Below are positions 58,669 through 64,000 of a stretch of DNA of 64,000 bases, one piece after another. The notes below the pieces were generated by a model. The model had not been told where the DNA came from. It did no database searches and saw only the letters and a list, made by a program, of their open reading frames with translations. The stretch is from Hawksworthiomyces lignivorus. Lineage: Eukaryota > Ascomycota > Sordariomycetes > Ophiostomatales > Ophiostomataceae. The translations under genes and the position numbers were made by a program. The stretch lies in the NCBI GenBank assembly GCA_002917075.1, contig NTMA01000002.1, positions 682,001 through 746,000 on the forward strand. The letters run 5' to 3'. Within the stretch, counting starts at the first letter, position 1, and each line of letters opens with the position of its first letter.

Positions 58669-61600
58669 ATGGACTCCAACCATCCTGTCGTTCTCCTTTT
58701 CGGGGACGTCACAGACCCATGGGTTGACAGCCTTGATGATGTCTACAGCCAGGCCGCAACTAGACCATGGCTTCAGTCGTTCCTAAATGACCTCTTCTCG
58801 GTCTTGAGGGCAGAGATGAGGACTATGGATCGAACTTTGCAAGATAGTTTTAAGGGCTGCTCCAGTTTCCAAGAGCTCGGGGAGAAATATCGACACACCG
58901 GGGACGACTTTGGGATGGCGCATGCCATGCTGATTTATGCTATTAGAGCCGTAGCCCTCCTAGAGTATGTGTCATATTCTAGCTTTCTAGTTTGACCTGC
59001 AGTTGACGTTCCGATGCACTGCTGACTATCTAAAGGACTATCAACGGCGCGCCACAGTTGTTGGACCCGAGCCGACCCCGGCCAGAGCTGATTGGCGTCT
59101 CCGGAGGTCTATTCAGCGCTGCAGTCGTGTCTATCTCGGTGAACTTCACATCTTTGTATGACGCCTGTCTCGAGGCCGGTAGGGTATGGGCAAGACTCTG
59201 CAACTTTACCTTGGTGAAATCAAGAGCCATGGAGGAGCGTCCTGGAACCTGGGGCTGGGCCGTCCTTGGAATATCGGCTGAGGAGCTAGGCAACACCCTG
59301 GAGCGGTTCCAAAGCGACATGGTAAGAGATTTATTTCCCAACTCTCCCACTTCATTAGCCAGCAGTGACAAGCTGACTCAAGACCAAACAGGGAGTTCCA
59401 TCTGCAAAGAGAGCAAGAGTTGGTGTCACTGGAGACAGGTGGAGCACCGTTATAGGACCGCCTTCTGTCCTGGAGCGTGTTCTGAACGAATCTCCTGCAC
59501 TGAAGAATCTTCCTAAGAATGAGCTCGATATACATGCCCTTCAGCACACCCTAGACATCTCTGAAGCCGACATTGACTATATTGTCGGGAATTCCCCACT
59601 TCTGGACACACCCATATCCGCGGGATACAGGATATATGGCCTGGATGAGGATCGTCCTGAGGCCACTTACTCCAGCTGGGGCGACCTGCTGAGAGCTTCC
59701 GCGTCACAGACCTTGGCGCGGCCGTTGAGCATTGTGCAGGCTATCAGCAAGCTCAATGCCAATCTTGGGACGGCACAGCAGGTTGATGTCAAGGTCATGG
59801 GCCCCAGTAGCCACACAGCGTATCTCGTCAAGGCTTTGCAAACAGCAGGAAAGAAAGTCCATCTTCATGATGCCACATCCGCAAAACCGTCGACCACAGA
59901 CCATCGAGACGGGATCGCCATCATTGGCATGGCGGGAAAAGGTCCAGGCAGCGATGACCTTGACGGATTCTGGAACGTCATCTTGAAAGGGCTTGACCTT
60001 CATCAAGAGGTACCCCCGGATCGCTATGACTTGGAGGAATACTACAGCCCCAAGCATCCCCCGGCCGGCCCCGGAAAATGCACCATGACCTGTCGGCACG
60101 GGTGCTTCATGAACAACCCCGGACACTTCGACTCGAAATTCTTCCACATCTCGCCTCGAGAGGCCCTGCTGATGGACCCCGCTCACAGGCTGTTCCTCAT
60201 GAACGCGTACGAGGCCCTCGAAATGGCCGGCTATTCGGACGGCCAGACCCAGTTGACGGATCCGAACAAGATCGCGACTTTCTTCGGCCAATGCAATGAC
60301 GATTGGCATGTCGTTGGCCACCGCACACAAGGGTGCGATGCCTATACATTGCAGGCCGTCCAGCGCGCATTCGGACCGGGACGGCTGGCCTTCCAGTTCA
60401 ACTGGGAGGGGCCGACGTATGCGCTCGATTCTGCCTGTGCGGCGACGAGTTCCTGCATCCATCTCGCTTGCATGAGCTTGATTACCAGAGACGTCGATAT
60501 GGCCGTCGCAGGGGCCGCCAACGTGCTGTCTACTCCGCATTCCTTCACCAGTCTGAGCCGGTCGGGTGTCCTGTCTGACTCAGGGAACTGCAAGACGTAT
60601 CGCGATGACGCCGATGGTTACTGTCGTGCCGATTTCAGCGGCGCGGTGGTATTGAAACGACTTGACGATGCCATTGCTCACAATGATAACATCTTGGCGG
60701 TCATCGCGTCCTCGGCCAGAAACCATTCGGGCAATTCTACGTCCATCACCACATCAGATGCTGCGGCTCAGGAACGGCTGTTCCACAAAGTCCTCCGAAA
60801 TGCACGGGTGACCCCCGAGGATATCTCCTATGTGGAGATGCATGGAACGGGTACCCAAGTTGGCGACAAGGCCGAAATGGGCGCGGTCTCAAGCGTCTTC
60901 TCGAAAAGACGTGATGGGGATCTTCTGCCAGTGGGAGCAATCAAGGCAAATATCGGCCACAGTGAAGCAGTGAGTAACCCGTCTCAGACCCTTCAACTAC
61001 CGTTTTCAGATGCTAAATTTTGGTCCAAATCAAGGCGGCGGGAATGTCTTCCCTGCTCAAGAGCCTTCTCATGTTTCAAAAGGGAGTCATACCACCACAG
61101 GCAGGGATGCCTCATACCCTCAACCCTAATTTTCCACCCCTGCATGAAATCAACATCAAGATTCCTTCGGAGCCCTTGGACTTCAAGGGTAGCGGTGGCA
61201 AACCTAGACGTATTCTTCTGAACAATTTCGACGCAGCAGTAAGTCTATTCTCGTTTCCGCTCCCTTAATACTTGCTGACCACATATGTAAACCCTCAGGG
61301 CGGTAACGCTTGCTTGCTCCTGGAAGACTACACGCATACGAGAGAGAGAGGAGCAGATGTTCGCTCGGCTCACACCATTGTGACCTCTGCAAGGACGCAG
61401 TCTTCGCACCTCCTCAACAAGCAAAGACTTCTCAAATGGCTTCAATCGAAGCCAGACACACGTATTGAGGACCTAGCTTACACAACTACGGCAAGAAGGA
61501 TGCATCATCCGATCAGATTCGCACTGGCTGCGTCCACGACACAGGAGGCCATTTCAAAACTCGAGGCTGAGATTAAACACGGTGATAACTCCTCGGCTTC

Positions 61601-64000
61601 GCGGCCTGCCCCTGTCGTATTCGTCTTCACAGGACAGGGGTCCCACTACGCCGGTATGGGGGCCGAGTTGTACCGCACTAGTTCTGTTTTCCGTGAAAGG
61701 GTCGATTTGTGCGTGACCATCTGCGCCGGCAACAGATTCCCTCCATTCGTAGACATCATAACCGACGACGGAATTGACTTATCTGCAAAGAGTGCGGCAC
61801 AGCTGCAGCTGGCTGTCCTCACCTTGGAGATGTCCCTTGCCCATTTTTGGCGAGCAGCAGGGATTACGCCTGCCATGGTCATGGGCCACAGTCTTGGAGA
61901 GTACGCCGCCTTACAAGCTGCTGGCGTCCTGTCGCTGGCAGATGCTTTGTATCTTGTTGGCCACCGTGCCCTGATCCTCGAGGAGCGATGTGAATCTGGG
62001 TCTTGCTCTATGCTTTCGGTATCAACGTCGGTAGCAAATGTGCAAGACCATATTTCTCGTCTCCAGGGCTCTTCCTGCGGTGTGGCTTGCATAAACAGCC
62101 CGATTTCTACAGTCATTAGCGGAACAGCTGAAGATTTGGCCCAAATCCAGGAAAGTGTCACCGCAAAAGATGCAAAGGTTCGCACAAAGGCGCTGTCTCT
62201 CCCGTTTGCATTCCACTCATTCCAGATGGATCCAATCCTACAAGACTACAGCGCCATTGCAGCCAGCGCGACGTATTTAGCGCCCAAGATTCCTGTGGCA
62301 TCAACTCTGCTTGGGTCCATCGTCGATGAATTGGGTGTCTTCGATCACAGCTACCTGGTTCAGCAGACCCGTCAACCGGTGAACTTTGTCGGTGGACTCA
62401 ACGCCGCAAAGTCGAAACTGGGTGATCCAGTCTGGCTGGAAATTGGACCGTCACCGGTTTGCGTGTCCTTTGTGCGCGATACCCTCTCAACCTCGCCATC
62501 CAGGATCACGCATACTCTACAACCAAACGTCCACAACTGGACGTCCATTTCAAAATCTCTCGCGACGGCCTACACCAACGGTATCGACATCGACTGGGTC
62601 GCCCTCCACGCGCCGTACGAGAGCAATCTCCAGCTGTTGACTCTACCGACCTATGCGTGGGATGTGAAAGACTACTGGATCACACATACCGACAGAATCA
62701 TTGACATCGTACCGGAGCAGTCTCCGGTCACAGAGTCTGGGCCGTTCGTCTCTACTTGCGCGCAGTATCTTGTTTCCAAGTCGACCTCCCCGAAGATCCA
62801 GGTCGTTTTCCGCGCATCCATTTCGGACCCTGGATTTGCCGGGCTCATCGACGGACACAAAATGCAGGGGATCGGACTTTGTTCGGGAAGCGTCTTTTGT
62901 GAGGCTGCATTTGCAGCGGCCAAATATGCCCTCCAGCAGAGCGGCAAAAAGAATGTGACCCAGCCCTGGCTCACGCTTCACAAACCCGAGCTGCTGCTGC
63001 CTCTCACAAAGAAACTCGCTGGCTCCGATGGGAGTCTTATCACCACTGCTGTGATGGATTCTCCGTCTGCAGACCAGGTCTCCGTCTCATTCAAGGTTAC
63101 AACGGCAGGCGCAGTGCACGAGCTCGGCTCTTGCGTAGTCCGTTTCCGTGACCCAAGTAAGACGCAGGCAGACTGGGACCGTGTATCGTACTTTATCCAG
63201 TCCAGGATGGATGAGGTGATCAAGAATGCCAAAGCAGGACAAGGACATAGAATGCAACCGGAGGTCTTCTACGCGCTCTTTAACAATGCTGTCGAGTTTA
63301 GCGCTGATTTCCAGGCTGTCAATGAAGCATACATCGCCAAAGACTTCCAGGAGGCTGCTGCGGTGGTTACGCTCCCGCATGATCCTGCCGGGACGCAGTT
63401 CACATTCTCCCCGTACTGGGGCGAGGCCCTTGTGCACCTTGCTGGTTTCATGGTTAATGGGAACCCGAGAAAAGCATCCCAGAAAACGTTTATTGTGCTG
63501 GGATTCGAAAGCGTTGAGCAGACAGCTCCACTGGTGCCCGGGAAGCAGTACCTGTCCTACACTCGCATTTCCAAATGGGTCAAGGACACAGCATTCTGTG
63601 ATGCGGTGGTCTTTGATCCGGAGACGTCAAAGATCATCCTTCAGTGTAACGACTTGCGATACCAGGAATTGCCAAGAGTGACTTGGAAGCATGTTCTCGA
63701 GGGGCCGCATGAGACTCATTCGGCACGCACTCACACCGCACCGGCAAAAGCAAGCAACAAAACTGGTGCAGTCGCCAACGACAGCAGGCAAAAGTTTGTC
63801 GAAGCGCTAGTGCAACCGCAGTCAACGAAAGCTCAGGAGGAGGATGAGGGCGAGTACCCGTCAGATGACGGATTGATTGATGCAATCTTGGACAGCATCT
63901 CCAAGGCTACAGGTAGCGATTCTTCCGAGTTCACTGACGACACTGTCATAGCCGACCTCGGGGTCGATTCCATCATGGCTATCGAGGTTGTCACCACTGT
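58669..64000 (+). CDS. Non-reducing polyketide synthase, N-terminal 1688 aa (runs off window)
   Basis: Iterative NR-PKS that should accept a preformed starter and build an aromatic ring. Exons 58669-58964, 59036-59321, 59392-60969, 61035-61238 and 61299 onward. Domains: SAT (about 5-290) with GVSGG at 119-123, where Ser121 replaces the usual Cys of GxCxG; KS (about 366-790) with DSACAATSS (Cys543), EMHGTGT and NIGHSEA; MAT (about 870-1180) with FTGQGSHYAGMG and GHSLGE (Ser986); PT (about 1260-1560) with catalytic DGHKMQG His1308; and ACP with GVDSI (Ser1679) in the last 40 bases. What follows (second ACP, methyltransferase, thioesterase or reductase) is outside the window. Pairing with the HR-PKS and the regulator makes it the second core enzyme of the cluster. 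Confidence 0.95.

Noticed and set aside
45093..64000. Assigning the cluster to a named product such as an azaphilone, sorbicillinoid or resorcylic lactone
   Set aside because: The C-terminal domains of the NR-PKS and the tailoring genes are outside the window, and domain order alone does not define the product.
1..64000. CRISPR arrays, rRNA genes or telomere repeats
   Set aside because: None is seen; the tandem repeats present are short microsatellites, coding repeats or promoter repeats.

Overview
The window is nuclear DNA from a filamentous ascomycete (Pezizomycotina). The evidence is short spliceosomal introns (about 47-101 bp, GT...AG, often with a CTAAC/CTGAC-like branch site), Zn2Cys6 regulators, HET-domain proteins, an NB-ARC/TPR NLR and iterative type I polyketide synthases. 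The genus cannot be fixed from the sequence alone. Genes are islands in long AT-rich spacers holding broken genes and repeat remnants, so the left two thirds reads as an accessory or repeat-influenced region and the right third as a biosynthetic cluster.

Left part (1-25 kb): a 157-bp inverted-repeat element (49-205), a diverged dispersed repeat (641-1088), a broken DUF3176-type membrane gene, an intact sugar transporter (3786-5677, minus) facing a D-arabinitol-type dehydrogenase (7854-9109, plus), a siderophore-transporter pseudogene with in-frame stops, a type-B carboxylesterase (11908-13592), a broken cutinase-family gene, a small secreted protein (20102-20827), a beta-lactamase-family fragment and a fatty-acid-hydroxylase-family gene (23624-24535).

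Middle part (25-45 kb): a HET-NB-ARC-TPR NLR (25965-28953), a dienelactone hydrolase (29462-30446), an SDR (31607-32765) convergent with a Zn2Cys6 regulator (32965-35401), the second copy of the dispersed repeat, a helicase fragment, a single-exon HET protein (38319-40118) and a membrane-anchored RgpF-like protein (42462-43570). Pairs of related repeats differ mainly by transitions, and some pseudogene stops are TAG where Gln (CAG) is plausible; both fit repeat-induced point mutation or old C-to-T decay.

Right part (45-64 kb, running off the window): a polyketide cluster with a highly reducing PKS (45093-52688, minus), a 14-TM DHA2-type MFS transporter (53517-55408, plus), a Zn2Cys6 regulator (55533-57849, minus) and a non-reducing PKS (58669 to beyond 64000, plus; SAT-KS-MAT-PT-ACP visible). 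The natural reading is that the HR-PKS makes a reduced acyl chain, the SAT domain of the NR-PKS takes it as starter and the NR-PKS extends and cyclises it, with the transporter exporting product and the regulator driving the set. Three features stand out: a four-fold array of CGGCGGTCGAA-like sites in the HR-PKS/MFS divergent promoter, with CGGCGG cores upstream of the other cluster genes; a Ser in place of the usual SAT Cys; and a shrunken methyltransferase region in the HR-PKS. Exon coordinates were inferred by hand from splice consensus and frame continuity; every intact multi-exon model closes in frame.
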